64,000 nucleotides of DNA. It comes from Ailurus styani. Taxonomy: Eukaryota > Chordata > Mammalia > Carnivora > Ailuridae. Both the position numbers and the translations under genes were made by a program. Location: NCBI GenBank assembly GCA_002007465.1, contig LNAC01000019.1:2850236-2914235 (forward strand). The letters are read 5' to 3'. Shown here one piece after another: positions 37,531 through 49,432 of this stretch (position 1 is its first letter; each line of letters begins with the position of its first letter). The notes beneath the pieces are model-generated. The model saw nothing but the letters and a program-made list of their open reading frames with translations. It searched no databases and had not been told where the DNA came from.

Positions 37531-38354
37531 GGAATTCTACTCAGCCATAAAAAAAGAATAAAACCTTGCCATTTGGGACAACATGGTGAACTTTAGCAGT
37601 ATAAAGCTAAATGAAATAAATCCAACAGAGAAAGATAAATACTTAAGCCACCACTTATATGCAGAATCTGAAAAACAAACTGAACAAACGAACGAAACAA
37701 AGCAAAATGAAACTCATCTATGTGAACAGATCGGCAGTTGCCAGGGAGAGGGATGTTGGGGTTGAGCGTAAGGGATGAACAGGGTCGGGAGGTACAGACT
37801 TCCAGTTGTGAAGTGAATAGATCACGGGGATATGACATGCAGCAGAGCAACTCCAATCAGTGGCATTGAGCATACTTGAAGGTTGCTGAGGGAGAGTGGA
37901 TCTTGAAAGTGTTCATCAAAAGAAAAAACTTTTTTTGTATCTTTTTTATGGAGACAGATGGTGAGTAGACTTATGGTGGTGCTCATTTCACAGTGGAGAC
38001 AAGTGTTGAATCATCACGTTGTAAGCCTGAAACTAATATAATATTGTATGAAAATTATACCCAAGAATAATAAAGAATAGAAATAACAAGGAAGGTTGAC
38101 ATTTTTTCCAAGTTGAATGTAGTTCTAATCTTAGATAACTCTTCACCTTGGTTATACACATAATTTCCTAGTCACTCTAGTTAATTTTGTAAAACAGCCA
38201 AATTATTTTCAATTTGCCCACTAGTGATTCTGACACGCTCAGCCCATTCATGGGATTGTTTTATGAGTATTCTAAACTTATTAAAATGTTTTTGCATGAA
38301 CTTATTCCACATACTGACCATTTCTGATGTAAAAAGAAAATCTTCAACTCTTGC

Positions 38355-39010
38355 CACTGAGAAAGGGGAACCCTCTTACACTGTTGGTGGGAATGCAAAC
38401 TGATGCAGCCACTCTGGAAAACAGTACAGAGGTTCCTCAAGAAGTTAAAAATAGAGCTACCCTAGGACTCAGCAATTGCACTACTAGATATTTACCCTAA
38501 AGATACAAATGTAATGATCCAAAGGGACACAGGCACCCCAATGTTTATAGCAGCAATGTCTACAATAGCCAAATAGTGGAAAAAGCCAAGATGTCCATCA
38601 TCAGTTGAATGAATAAAGAAGGTGTAGTATATATACACAATGGAATATTACTCAACCATCAGAAAGGATGACTATTTACCATTTACATCAGTGTGGATGG
38701 AACTGGAGGGTATTATGCTGGGCAAAAATTTAGTCAGAGAAAGACAATTATATGGTTTCACTCATATGTGGAATATAAGAAACAGCACAGAGGATCATAG
38801 GGGAAGGGAGGGAAAACAGAATGAGAAATCATCAGAGAGAGAGAAAAACCATGAGAGATTCTTAACTATAGGAAACAAACTGAGGCTTACTGGAGTGGAG
38901 GTGGGTTGGGGAATGGGGTAATTGGGTGATGGGCATTAAGGAGGGCATGTGATGTGATTACCACTGGGTGTTATATGAATTATGGAACTTCTGAATCAGT
39001 TTTAAGTCAA
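38355..39010 (+). mobile_element. 5'-truncated carnivore L1 3' end
   Basis: Landmarks run from 'acactgttggtgggaatgcaaactgatgcagccactctgg' through 'aatggaatattactcaacc' and 'ggtttcactcatatgtggaata' to the 3' UTR 'gggtgatgggcattaaggaggg' and 'actgggtgttatatg'. The same L1 region occurs in the older L1 at 37220-37550, so the two copies are paralogous. This copy is clearly less decayed, but has stops. The 93-codon frame at 38640-38921 is part of it. Confidence 0.9.
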
Positions 39011-40525
39011 AATTGTCAATATTTTTCCCAAACATATTATTTTTTGTGTTATCAAGAACATTTGTACTATATCCTTTCTTAAAATAGTGCTCCAGTATCA
39101 TCTCCAGTATTTTTTTCCAAGTCACAGACATTCAATTTGCCCATTCTGAAGTTGGCATTTTCTTAACTTTCAGATTTCAGAAAGCTTTTTAGAAAACAAC
39201 CAATCCTCCTATCCCTTTCTGAAATTATCTTTAAATAGTAGTTAATAGAAATATCAAGGCATTGCAATTGTTGCGTCACGTCCAGGATTATAAACCTAAT
39301 TGGTTTCTGCAGCAACAACTATGACCTGACGGTTCCCCAACTGACAATGATTATAAGATGCCTACCTGTTGCAAGTCATCCTGATTTCAGAAATGTTAAA
39401 ACATAGGGAAATGTGTATTTTTCTGTATTTGCAATAATTTAAAAGTTTGTAGCAAAGCTTCTGTATATGCCACATTCATTACCATACCATCTGGAGCTCT
39501 TATGAGTAAGTCCTTGCAGTATAAACTGAGAAATACCAATGTAAGGAGCAGCTCGATTGCAAAACGACCTCTGCATTTTAGAATTTCATCCTGTGCATTA
39601 TTGAGTCATGGGATAGGTGTTCACTGGGAACTGCTGGCCTATGAAAACAAAGGGAAATTCCAGGGATTCAGAGACATTCAGAAACAAGAGCTTTTCCTTT
39701 ATTATAGTTAATTGAAGACTACAATTGTAACTGTTCAGTTATTTGAAAATCTCTAAGTTCTAGATTTTGTCACATTAATAAAAAATTTCAGTGGTTCTGA
39801 TATGATGTAACAATAGAATTTCATGTAATCTTAGATTAATCATTCTGTTAGGAATTGGAAAAAAATGAAAAACCCAGAGAGTCAAAAGATATACTGAGTT
39901 TTTTCAGTACACTTAACTTGGAGCCATTATTTTGAAATCACTTCTTTCTTTATCTGTAGCATTTTAATTGGTTATGGCATGTCCGTGAATCGGCAGCCAA
40001 ATGTCTCTTGAGCTGGACTTTGGCTTCAGCCTCCTGTACAGAATCAGTCACAGTATATTATACCTTGAATATAGCTGTTTCGAAAATTACTGTCTCTTTG
40101 GTTGTACAAATATTTTTTTATCTTGATTCTTAATCTCGTTTGCCCTTATGAGAGTGTGCCTCTCTCAGTGGGCCCCCAAGCATTCTTCACATAGGACATC
40201 ACTACAACTGATGTCTCCTTAGACTGGCTTTCAAATTTCAAATAATTATCTCCGTTAGAGAGATTTTTAGAGTCCCTCCACGCCTCCTCCCCTTTCTGTT
40301 TAGCTCCTGCTCATATAAAACTAAGATTTGTATATACTTGAAGTGGCATTCAGATCATGAAGAACTGATGAGTATTTGGGACTCAGATTTATAAAATGGC
40401 AGCAGAATTCAGATAATAGGAGTTTCTGAAAATAATTCATTGAAATCTTTAAAAAGATGTGCCCCTCAATTCTTTATGAGAGAAAAAGAATAGCCAAACT
40501 TGTTTTAGCTAGTTTCGGTAATTTG
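39011..40525. other. Intron with no recognisable element
   Basis: I see no repeat or exon in this 1.5 kb. Composition is AT-rich and unremarkable. Confidence 0.4.
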
Positions 40526-40765
40526 AGTTTCTATAACAATCTCCAAAATCTCAGTGGTATGTCACAATGAAATCTTATTTCTTCCTTATATAATTCTTGC
40601 AGTTTGCCAGATGATTGTGCCATGCCTTCCAGAAGCCAGGCCCTTCCATCTGGGAGCTGTATCTCTCATTCTTTGGAGTTGGGGGAATTCTAAATACTCC
40701 ATTTTCATCATATTTGTCCTAATACCTCCAGCAGATATTGCCTCCCCACAAAGGACTGCCTTCAT
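40526..40765 (-). repeat. Ancient interspersed repeat, family not assigned
   Basis: 'ataacaatctccaaaatctcagtggtatgtcacaatgaaatcttatttcttcc' and 'gaagccaggcccttccatctgg' are a phrase pair seen in an old, common mammalian repeat. I will not name the family from memory. Frames on both strands here are artefacts. Confidence 0.5.
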
Positions 40766-40809
40766 TTGCAAAGTAGTGTGGAAAATTTCAACCTTTTCAG
40801 AGGTTTTAT

Positions 40810-41460
40810 TTTTTTAAAAAATGACAGCTTCATTGAGATATAATTCATATGCCATAGATTCACCATTTTAAAGTCTACAATTCAGTAGTTTTTAGTTATA
40901 TTCACAGAGTTGTACAACCATCACCACAACTTAAATCAAATCATATTTGTCACTCCAAAAAGAAACCCCATACTTCTTAGCAGCTGTTCCCCATTCACTC
41001 TTCTCACCAGCCTTTGGTAACCACTAACCTACTTTCTGTTTCTATGGATTTGTATATTCTGACATTTTATGTAAATGGAATCACACAATATATGTTTTTT
41101 GTGGCTGGCTTCTTTCATTTAACATGTTTTCAAGATTTATCCATGTCGTGACATGTACCACTAAACTTCATTCTGTCTTACGGCAGAATAATATTTCATT
41201 GTATGGATAGGCCACATTGGGATCATTCATTCATTTGATCAACATTGGGGTTGTTTCCACTTCTTGGCTACTATAAATAACACTGCTATGAACATTTGTA
41301 TACAAGTTTTTGTGAGGACATAATATTTTTATTTCTCTTGGGCATATATATAGGAGTGGAATTGCTGGGTCATATGGTAACTGTGTATCAGAATTTTTGA
41401 GGATCTGATGAGCTGTTTCGCAAAGCAGGTGCACCATTTCATAATCTGACCAGCCACACA
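40810..41460 (-). repeat. Old L1 3' segment, antisense (L1MB/MC-like)
   Basis: 'aatgacagcttcattgagatataattcatatgcc', 'gttgtacaaccatcaccac', 'aggagtggaattgctgggtcatatgg' and others are the classic reverse strand of an old L1 3' region. The antisense frame at 41231-41461 carries the corresponding L1 ORF2 tail (QLPYDPAIPLL), with disruptions nearby. It ends about 200 bp before the second TTC29 exon. Confidence 0.93.
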
Positions 41461-41657
41461 AGAGGGTTTAAAGGTTTAAGTTTTAACTCACTGTATACTC
41501 CAACAAAGACAACCCACCTATTTTTTAAATTTGCATTTCACATTTCATTATCCTGAACCATTTTGCACTTTCTAAAGCAAAAACACAAAATCTCTTCTCT
41601 CTACTGTGACATTAAATGAGAAGGTACTCTAATAGTTTCCTATTTTATATTTTCCAG

Positions 41658-41781
41658 CCAAGGAGAGATGACAGAAGCAATTAAATACTTGAAAAAAGTT
41701 GTGAAAATTGCAAGTAACAATTTTCAAAGACTAGATGTTGTGAGAGCAAGTACAATGCTTGGGGATATCTACAATGAAAAA
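41658..41781 (+). CDS. TTC29: TTC29 internal exon (second of three)
   Basis: This 124-nt exon completes the split Ser codon (AG|C) and then reads 41 whole codons. They include GEMTEAIKYLKKVVKIA and, at the end, RASTMLGDIYNEK. The first block is the second helix of one TPR, with the usual small residue and Ala pattern. The second block opens the next TPR, which the following exon completes with GYYNKASQYF. The acceptor is 'ctattttatattttccag' and the donor 'aaa|gtgagt'. The exon ends exactly at a codon boundary, so the next intron is phase 0. The intron before it is 18,580 bp and is filled mostly by L1, L2 and CAN-SINE sequence. No frameshift or stop is present, so the gene looks functional here. 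Two adjacent TPRs being split across exons is normal for this family. Confidence 0.96.
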
Positions 41782-42515
41782 GTGAGTATATGTGTTTCCT
41801 TCTTGTAGGAAGAAATTCTCAGAGTTTTAAAATTCTATTCCCTTTGACTCTCCACTTCCCGTAATATGTTATGCAGAATGACCCCAGGACCGCAGGGTTT
41901 GGTTAATGCACAGAGCAGTTACTTCCTCTTCTTCCAGGACTTGAGTGCCATCTTGGGCACAGTCACCATGAGCTGCTAAAACTGATTCATATCTTCACAG
42001 CCAGTGAAGATTCTAAGTGGGTTTGGATTTGAAGAGCAATTAAAACATTTCAACTCAAAGAATATCATTTTAATGGTTGGCTCTTATCTGCTGACACTAA
42101 CATTCATCTCCCTTGCTTCAAATTCTCATTTTACTAATTCAGCTGTGATGGGCCTGCTAGGTCCTTCAGGAGAAGTAAGGACAATCCCAAGAGTAATTCT
42201 GAAGGAAATCTGGAATTCTAGCATCAGACTGGTTATGTGAAAGAAAAGAGAAAGAAGAGAAAGTCTAAAATAAAAGTATCTTATTCAAGAGACCATTACT
42301 AGTGAAATGAACTGATCATAACACATTGATCTTTTGATTTATTTCTCCTGAGTTTAGCTTCTATTACCCAGATATTTCTTTAAGAAACAGTATAAAAGAA
42401 TTTTTTCCCTTTAGTTATAATTGCTGTTTTGATAATGATAGGATCTATCATTTTTGAGGGCAGTTTCATTCTTAAACTACATTTCTACACCTTATCTTAG
42501 TCTTTTTTGAGACAT
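41782..42515. other. Intron after the second exon; nothing recognised
   Basis: The 78-codon frame at 42004-42240 shows no family I recognise and no splice signals. Confidence 0.45.
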
Positions 42516-42519
42516 TGAA

Positions 42520-42700
42520 TACGTAGTGATTAAAAGCACTAATTCTAAGACTAAACTGGTGAAAAGCCTACTTCTTTCACTTATAAGATCTGCAGCCTAG
42601 GACAAGTTACTTACCTTCTAGGTGCCTCAATTTTCTCCCCTCATAAAGTTGTAGTGAGTATTGAGTTAATGAATGCAAAGCACTTAGAGAATAACACCTG
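42520..42700 (+). repeat. MIR SINE
   Basis: 'agatctgcagcctaggacaagttacttaccttctaggtgcctcaattttctcc' and 'aatgcaaagcacttagagaataacacctggca' are MIR landmarks in order. Confidence 0.88.
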
Positions 42701-42754
42701 GCAGGGGAAGCAAGTGCCAGCTATATAAGTCATTATTATACCGTACGTCTGTAC

Positions 42755-42880
42755 GTAGTATCATACAATCCCCCTTTTTTCCTGAGACTCAGAGGGTTTA
42801 AGTAACCTACCCCAGGCCTCCACGTTTCTAGGTGGCAGTGCTATTCAAACCCATACTCTTAATCACTGCAGTCTTTTATT
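42755..42880 (-). repeat. MIR SINE fragment, antisense
   Basis: 'cctgagactcagagggtttaagtaacctaccccaggcc' and 'ctattcaaacccatactcttaatcactgcagtc' match reverse MIR. It is in opposite orientation to the MIR 60 bp upstream. Confidence 0.75.
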
Positions 42881-43024
42881 TGCCAGATAATTGACTTTGA
42901 TGATTTCAGAATTATTTAGGTTTTTTTTTAAAGGAAACAGAGTTTGAAATTAATCAGAATGAATGGAACTACCATCTTTAGTTCCTTCTATGGGAAATGT
43001 GCTTTCAAACAGGGTATCTGATTT

Positions 43025-43345
43025 CTTTATACACCCTTCTCTCTCGCTGACTCTGGCTCATTTGCTTCCTCTCTCCTATTACCCACTATCATTAAACCCC
43101 CTTTTGTTCTCGACTGTCGCTCTCCTCCTTTCTCCTCCCCTACATGTCTTGCTCTTCTCTCCTGCCCCTGTCTTTCTGGTCTCCGTGTTCCTCTCCCTCC
43201 GATTTTACCCACTTTCCCGTCTTTCTTTGTGCCTCCCCCACCTGTCACCCCGGGTCTCTCTCTCCACCATGTGCCCCTTCGGCTGCCCCATCTCTATGGT
43301 ACAACTCTACTCTGGTAACTCCTGGATCTCGTTTATGCTTTTGTT
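43025..43345 (+). repeat. Polypyrimidine-rich, CpG-containing stretch
   Basis: About 320 bases are strongly C+T-rich on the + strand with scattered CpG, unlike the AT-rich flanks. The 137-codon frame at 42963-43376 is a by-product of this bias (Leu, Ser and Pro dominate). In the nascent transcript this would be a strong polypyrimidine-tract-protein target. Not a simple repeat, and no family is recognised. Confidence 0.6.
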
Positions 43346-43455
43346 TCCTTTTCGGGATTCCATGCTGAAACACTGACAAGGCTCATGGCCTTGTGAGGCT
43401 GGCAGTCTAATGGGAGTTTACCCTGTAATAGAAGAATTGGCATTCCTAGTTATAC

Positions 43456-43648
43456 ACAGTCTTACTTTTTTTTTAAAGATTTTATTTATTTATTTGTCAG
43501 AGAAAGAGAGACAGAGGGAGAAACAGGCTCCCTGCTGAGCGACGAGCTCAATGAGGGACTCAATCCCAGGACCCTGGGATCATGACCTGAGCCAAAGGCA
43601 GCCGCCTAACTGACTAAGCCACCTAGGCGTCCCTACAGTCTTACTTTT
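43456..43648 (-). mobile_element. CAN-SINE, antisense
   Basis: The body at about 43470-43634 is slightly short. The target duplication acagtcttactttt is identical at 43456-43469 and 43635-43648. It contains 'aggaccctgggatcatgacctgagcc' core complement. Confidence 0.96.
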
Positions 43649-43649
43649 A

Positions 43650-44155
43650 CTTTTTAAAAGGATTGTTCTTCAAAACAGAAGTGCCAAAAACACAAATTGC
43701 TTTACCCTCCCACCAAACAATACCCAGAATTCAGTGTGTTAGTATAACACAAACATTAAGTATCAGCCAATATTCTCCTAATTACAGAAAACATGAGGAA
43801 AATAAAATGATAAACCCTCCTGAGGGATAATTTTTATATTTGGATTTTTTAAACTTTTTGCCAAGAGTTTGTATCTCACCAGTCTATATTTTATTCTATG
43901 GCTCTTAATTCTTGAAGAAGAGTCTAATATCTTAAAGGCTAGAGGCACGAATACTATTCAAAACCTATGTCAATTACCAAAGTTTAATTTTTACTAGTAT
44001 GTCCCAATTCTAATATAAAATTTGGAGGATTCCAGATATTCATGCTGTCTTCAAATATACATACCTTCAAATATACAAGTTGATTTATACATCTTAGTGA
44101 TTCTTTATATTTTAATGTAATAAATGATCACTGATAAATAGTGTAGTATTTTTTA
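43650..44155. other. Intron with no recognisable element
   Basis: AT-rich, with a short direct repeat 'cttcaaatatacat/cttcaaatatacaa' near 44050-44076. Confidence 0.45.
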
Positions 44156-44159
44156 ATAG

Positions 44160-44342
44160 CTTTTTTTTGAGAGAAAGCATGACAGGGGAAGGGGCAGAAG
44201 GAGAGGGAGAGAGAGAATCTCAGGCAGGCTCCACCCCCAGTAAAAAGCCTGATGCATATTCAACCTCTAACCATCCTGAGATCCTGACCTGAGCCGAAAT
44301 CAAGAGTCAGATGCTTAAACGACTGAGCCACCCAGGTGCCCC
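44160..44342 (-). mobile_element. CAN-SINE, antisense, older subtype
   Basis: 'atcctgacctgagccgaaatcaagagtcagatgc' and 'gactgagccacccaggtgcccc'. The A-rich tail complement is shortened and the core is diverged. Confidence 0.93.
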
Positions 44343-44869
44343 TTAAGTATACAACACTATAACAATTATATGACATCACAGACTTCAAAACAAAACTTGA
44401 TTTGTTACTAAAATTGTTAATGTTGTATTCAATTTTTGTGCCTTACTGTGATTATTTGTGGATACTTCCTCAAGTCAAAAATCCACTGATTACTTCTCAG
44501 GCTGACTGAGTTAGTTGCTAAATGATTACCAAGAGTATGATTCAAAAATGTATAACAAAGTGAGTTCATTAGAATCTAATATAGTTATTTTCCTTCTTAT
44601 TCTTTTGAAACAGGAAGATAGTCTTGATGACATCCTGAATTTCCTTCTAGTTCTACAAAGTCACTTCCTAGGAAAATACTGACAAGGAATTATTTCATAT
44701 CTCTCATTTCGGCTGCTTATAGATATTTCCTAATGATATTAAATTCCTTTATTCAAGTTATACACCTGAACAATCTCATAAGCTGTTTGCATCACATCCT
44801 ATCTATTATGCTTTTCCATGAAGGAAACTAGCAGGACAAAGAGAAACCTCACTGATTTTTGCCCACTTG

Positions 44870-45050
44870 ACCTTTAATCTGCACTCAGCTAATTATTAAC
44901 TGTGCCTTTGGGCACATGAATTCTTTGATCCTCAGTTTCTTCATGTTTCAAGTGTCAATAACAAGATACCTTGAAAAACTACGTAAGGATTAGAAATTTA
45001 TAAATATGTACATGGCGCCTAGTCGAATGCCTAGCATATGTTGGGTATAC
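44870..45050 (+). repeat. MIR SINE
   Basis: 'taactgtgcctttgggcacatgaattctttgatcctcagtttcttcatg', 'gtcaataacaagatacc' and 'gcgcctagtcgaatgcctagcatatg'. Confidence 0.75.
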
Positions 45051-45054
45051 AAAA

Positions 45055-45265
45055 GCACTGAGCTTCTTTTTTTTTTTTTTAAAGATTTTGTTTATTTATT
45101 CATGAAAGACAGAGAGAGAGGCAGAGGGAGAGGGAGAAGCAGGCTCCCCAAGGAGCGGGGAGCCTGATGCGGGACTCGATCCCAGTACCCTGGGATCATG
45201 ACCTGAGCCGAAGGCAGATGCTCAACCATCTTAGAGCCATCCAGGCACCCTGCACTTAGCTTCTT
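45055..45265 (-). mobile_element. CAN-SINE, antisense
   Basis: The body is at about 45069-45251. The target duplication is nearly identical: gcactgagcttctt at 45055-45068 and gcacttagcttctt at 45252-45265. It inserted just past the MIR. Confidence 0.95.
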
Positions 45266-45269
45266 AACA

Positions 45270-46275
45270 CACTCAAGCTCAGCTCTCTCCCTGCAACTTC
45301 AGACTCATATCCCACCACCTGCCCAACATTTTCACTTAGACCACTTCAAATATAACCTATTAGAAAAGAACTCATCATTTTCCCCTAAATTCTATTCCCC
45401 TATTAACTTAATGTTCAACTATGATAGAATATGACTCAGGTATTTTCTAGGCAAACCTCTCAATCTATGATCTCCCCCTATCTGACCTCATCTAGGCCCA
45501 CAGCCTTAGATAGCACCCTTATGCTGATGAATCCCAAATTTGTATCTCCAGCTCTGATCCCTCCTTGGGACTCCACACTTGTAAATCTAACTTTACACAT
45601 CTCAGATTTAACATGATTCCTTCCTCCCAGTCTTCTCCATCTGAATAAATGGTGTCGTTATCCATCAGCCCCGCTGCTCAAACGAAAAATCTGGATATTC
45701 TTTGATTCTTCTCTCCTTCCTGCTCCGTATCTAATCCAGAAGCAAACCCTGACCTTTCTGCCACCAAAACATATTTGAGATGCACCTACTTCTCTGTATC
45801 TGCTACCATCCTCCCATCGGTTTGTGACACTATTTTCTCATCTGCGCTACTTCAGTAAATTCAAGCCCATTCCCCAATTCTCACCCATATAATCCAGTCT
45901 CCACACAGAGGCCCAAGTAGTCCTTTTAAATGTAAATCAAATTATGTTATTTCTCTACTTAAAACACTTCCATTACTTCCCATTCTTCTGGGAACCTGAA
46001 ATATTCTATGTGATATGTACACCACCTCACCCCCTCTCTGACTTTATTTCTTCCCACTCTTCTTATCGGCTCTACCACAGCCCAATGGACTTTGTGAAGT
46101 TCTTTAAATATGCGGAGCTTGTTCCTGCCTTAGGACATTTGCCTTAGCTGGAATATCCTATATGGAATGCTCTCCAATCTGAACTTCGTATCGCTGAATT
46201 ATTGTCATCATATCTCAGTTATATGCCATATCTTCAGAGAGGCCTTCCCTTGGCAACCTGACTAAAGTAGCCACA
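45270..46275 (+). repeat. Long L2 LINE copy
   Basis: 'gacctttctgccaccaaaacatatttgagatgcacc', 'gtccttttaaatgtaaatcaaattatg', 'acacttccattacttcccattc', 'ttaggacatttgccttagctggaata' and 'agagaggccttcccttggc' follow L2 in order. At about 1 kb it is the longest L2 copy here. It is non-functional. Confidence 0.78.
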
Positions 46276-46284
46276 TGGGTGAAG

Positions 46285-46563
46285 GTAGTTTAAAGGTACA
46301 AACTTCCAGTTCTAAAATATAAGTAAGTCTATGGAATGTAAAGTACAGCATGGTAATTACAGTTAATAATACTGTATTATATATTTGAAATTTGCTAAAA
46401 GTAGATCTTAAAAGTTCTCATCACAAAAAAATTTGTAACTATGTGATGTGGTGTTAACTAAACTTATTGTGATCATTTAATAATATATACAAATATTTAA
46501 TCATAATGTTATACCCTAAAACTAATATAATGTCATATATCAATTATACCTTAATTTTAAAAA
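46285..46563 (+). repeat. Old L1 3' end (L1MA-like)
   Basis: 'acaaacttccagttctaaaatataagtaag', 'gtacagcatggtaattacagttaataatactg' and 'ataccctaaaactaatataatgtcatatatcaattataccttaa' are the 3' UTR. It abuts the L2 copy. Confidence 0.88.
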
Positions 46564-46564
46564 G

Positions 46565-47640
46565 CATGTGAAGGTGCTTTGAAAAAGTACTTGTATTTTG
46601 TAATATAAGATGGCATTATTGCTATTCATAAGGAAAACTGTTTAATCACAGCTACCATTTCTGTAATTTGAGTCCTCACACACATTTTCTAATCTAAAAT
46701 GATGAAATCTAATCCACTATATTCTGTTGGGCTTTCTAGGCATTTGAGAGAGAAGCCAAAAAATTCAATCAATAAAAATATCTGTTTTGTTGAAAAAAAA
46801 TTTTTCTTTCACTTAAACAAAATATCTGAAATCTCCATATTCCCCATTTCTTTTCAATGAAGTCCTGAAAGCTGAATGCCAAAATAAAAATTACGTGAAA
46901 AAGAAAAAAAGTAGCCACCAGGTCACTCTTTAACATCACGTTAATATTCCACATAGCACTCATCTCCTAGTTTTCTTGTTTATGATATTTCTTATTGTTG
47001 TTTAATTTGGCTAGAATAGCTTAATGAGAATAGGGGCCATATCTGCCTTGTTTATTAATTTGTTCCAGATCCTAGATGAGAAGATGGCACAGAGGTGGTG
47101 AGCAAAAATATGTAAATTCATTGAATCAATCAATTAATTGGTAACCAATTTTCTACCTCTGGAGAGTAGGAATCTCTCACTTTAGAAATTCCAAACTTCT
47201 ATTTCATCTTTGTACAATGATTCTGAAAACTTGTACTGAATCTTTAAAAGCAAATCTAATATTCCTGGTACTGTTCAGTCTGCCTCATCATCTCTTTTCT
47301 TGCTCCATACTATTCATGCAATATATTCTAATTGTATTCTTTATAATTATTGCTAAGAAATAATATTATTATAAGACCACAATTATAACATAAGACTGTA
47401 TTTGGAAGGAAAAAATATTAGAATTAACTGTTTTCTCTAGTTATTATAGTGTTGTTATAATTAAAGTTAGCATATCTTTAAAAGATAATTTATTCTAATT
47501 AGTTTACCTTTTACTATATAATCATAGAAGATGGGCCACCCATCCCACCCTCCTGATGTGATCTTTTGGTGAAAATATAGAATTAATATAAAGTAGCTAA
47601 ATGAGAATGCTTTAGGGAAAATAAGTAGATAAAGACTCTT
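46565..47640. other. AT-rich intron; nothing recognised
   Basis: No element or exon was recognised. Confidence 0.4.
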
Positions 47641-47642
47641 TG

Positions 47643-47750
47643 TCAGGCTCCCACTCAGCAAGGAGTCTCTTTCTCCATCTCCCTCTGTCCCTTTCCCCTG
47701 CTCATTCTAAATTCTCTCTCTCAAATAAACAAATAAAATCCTAAAAAATA
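47643..47750 (+). mobile_element. 5'-truncated CAN-SINE
   Basis: Only the 3' half is present: 'caggctcccactcagcaaggagtc', CT-rich middle and 'tctcaaataaacaaataaaatcctaaa'. Head and core are missing. Confidence 0.88.
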
Positions 47751-48554
47751 AATAGATAGAACAATGATAGTTCCAGACTACAATAGTGAAGAAGATGTGT
47801 AAAAAATGGTTTTTCCTTAGGACTAGGAAATTGTTCATTTATTGTTGAGCTTGCTCATTGGATAGAGTGACATTTTAGACACACTGAGAAGGATCTGGTA
47901 AGAATCAGAAAAGTGCATGAAAATTCTATATTGTAATAATGCAAGCTTTGTTTTAAGGTCTACGATGTCATCAAGATCCTGTCCTGCAATTGTCCCCTAA
48001 ATGCTTACCAGTGATATTTATAACGCTAAGCAAAGTTCTTTTCCAGTAAGATGCATTCATGAAGTGATTAATTCAGTTATATATTCTCAAATTCGTATTT
48101 AAGATTGCCAAGATTAATTACTAGAATCTTCTGAATTTTATAATAGTATAGGGATTAACTGATAACAGAATCAAACTATAGAACAATGGACAAAACTTTT
48201 GGAGAAGTGATTAAATTTTGATATTAAACTCTTTAAGAATTGAAAATCCAGAAATGCAATACACATTAATGAAATCTCATTCCAAAATGGTATGTATAAA
48301 AATGCTTGCATCTGAGAAGAATTAATGTATTTCCTTAATAGTGTTTTAAACTAGAGAAATTTAGGTTGATACCAGTTTTATGGCAGTGTGTCTGTGTCTA
48401 ACGATTGAATACTAGGCTCAATTTGCGGGAAGAATAATTATATGTAATTATGATTATAATTAAATAATTATGAATAATTATAATGCTCCTATTTTAGGAG
48501 GAAAAAACACTTGTTAGAGAAGATCTAATATAAATTTTAGGCATAGTAAATTCT

Positions 48555-48625
48555 GGTAACTGCTGAATCTCCACTGCCTGGTTTGGAGCTTGGTACATAG
48601 TAGTTGCCTGATGAATGAGTAAGTT
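48555..48625 (+). repeat. L2 LINE 3' end fragment
   Basis: 'ctgcctggtttggagcttggtacatagtagttgcctgatgaatgagta' matches the L2 terminus. Confidence 0.65.
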
Positions 48626-48629
48626 CATT

Positions 48630-49432
48630 CTAACATAATAATATATAAAATAATTCTTGAAATTTAAATATATGTCCATTTACTTATGGTCCCTAATTTC
48701 CTCATTAAGACTTTCATCTAAGACAATAGCCTAATGCTCAGGAATATAATTAGAACAATAATTAGATATTTATACTTCTCTGTTTTAAAAATAGAAATGT
48801 GCGGTCTAGTCACATATGTTCATTTACTTTGTCCTATATCTTTGATGTTTAGCCGAACAATCCAAAATATTAACTAGTTTTATTTTCATCTTCAATGTTT
48901 ATATTGTTTCTCGATCATACAATTTACTTGTCATACAAATGTCTTTGATACCATTTTATTTTTCTAATTAAGTAACCATATCCTCATATAAGTTCTATGC
49001 TTTACACTTTGAAATCAAAGAAAGAATTGTCACCTCAACAAAAATTATTATTGATAAAATATAGAGGGATTGTGTCTAAATTAGTAAGTTTAATTGGAAT
49101 GAACCATTTGCATAGAGTTCACTAAACGGCCCTGTGGGTCTATAACATAGTATTATACTGCTTATTCATGTAACATAACCGTCACACAAGCTCTATTTCT
49201 CCCCTCCTCATCTTTAGCAACATCTGTATCCAGTCATTTTGCTGTCTGAACACCATGCCTACACAGCGATGCATGGAGTTGAGTATGCATTTTGCCTGTG
49301 GGTGTATGGTATCAGGCTGTTTCAATGGTGTTTGTATTACCAGTTCCTTCATAAAATGTTGTGAGAAAATAATTTGAAAACTTAAAATAAAATATTCTCT
49401 CGTAAGGGTTTTTTCTCAAAAGTGTGTGCATG
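48630..49432. other. AT-rich intron; nothing recognised
   Basis: No element or exon was recognised. Confidence 0.4.

Larger units (their letters stand above)
34640..37790 (+). pseudogene. L1 ORF2 reverse-transcriptase and C-terminal remnant
   Basis: An 84-codon stretch at 34686-34940 still reads part of the RT domain, including a [21 protein letters not shown] block (the usual form is GTRQGCPLSPLLFNIVL). The catalytic YADD region follows in a damaged frame ('caatttgtggacaacatgac'). Downstream coding landmarks continue to 'ggaattctactcagccataaaa' at 37530. SINEs at 35151-36367 split it. Confidence 0.8.
30985..38090 (+). mobile_element. Nearly full-length, decayed L1 (L1MA-like) with internal deletion and nested SINEs
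   Basis: It starts with an L1 5' UTR ('ggcatccaagatggtggcatatgaagatcctgaactcacc'). It continues through an ORF1 remnant (about 32370-33290), an endonuclease remnant (about 33810-34620), a reverse-transcriptase remnant (from about 34670) and the C-terminal part of ORF2. It ends in the 3' UTR 'cctgaaactaatataatattgtatg' near 38050. Four CAN-SINEs and a GAAA tract interrupt it. Sequence between endonuclease and RT is missing, so ORF2 is deleted internally. Many stops and frameshifts make it inactive. It lies in the same sense as TTC29. Confidence 0.88.
23078..41657 (+). other. TTC29: TTC29 intron (18,580 bp)
   Basis: The intron is bounded by 'gtaagt' at 23078 and 'tttccag' ending at 41657, phase 2. 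More than half is transposon sequence, dominated by a decayed sense-strand L1 at about 31-38 kb. No coding exon was recognised inside it. Confidence 0.93.

Noticed and set aside
42963..43376. 137-codon open frame on the + strand
   Set aside because: It is produced by a C+T-rich stretch, giving Leu/Ser/Pro repeats. No family or splice signals were recognised.
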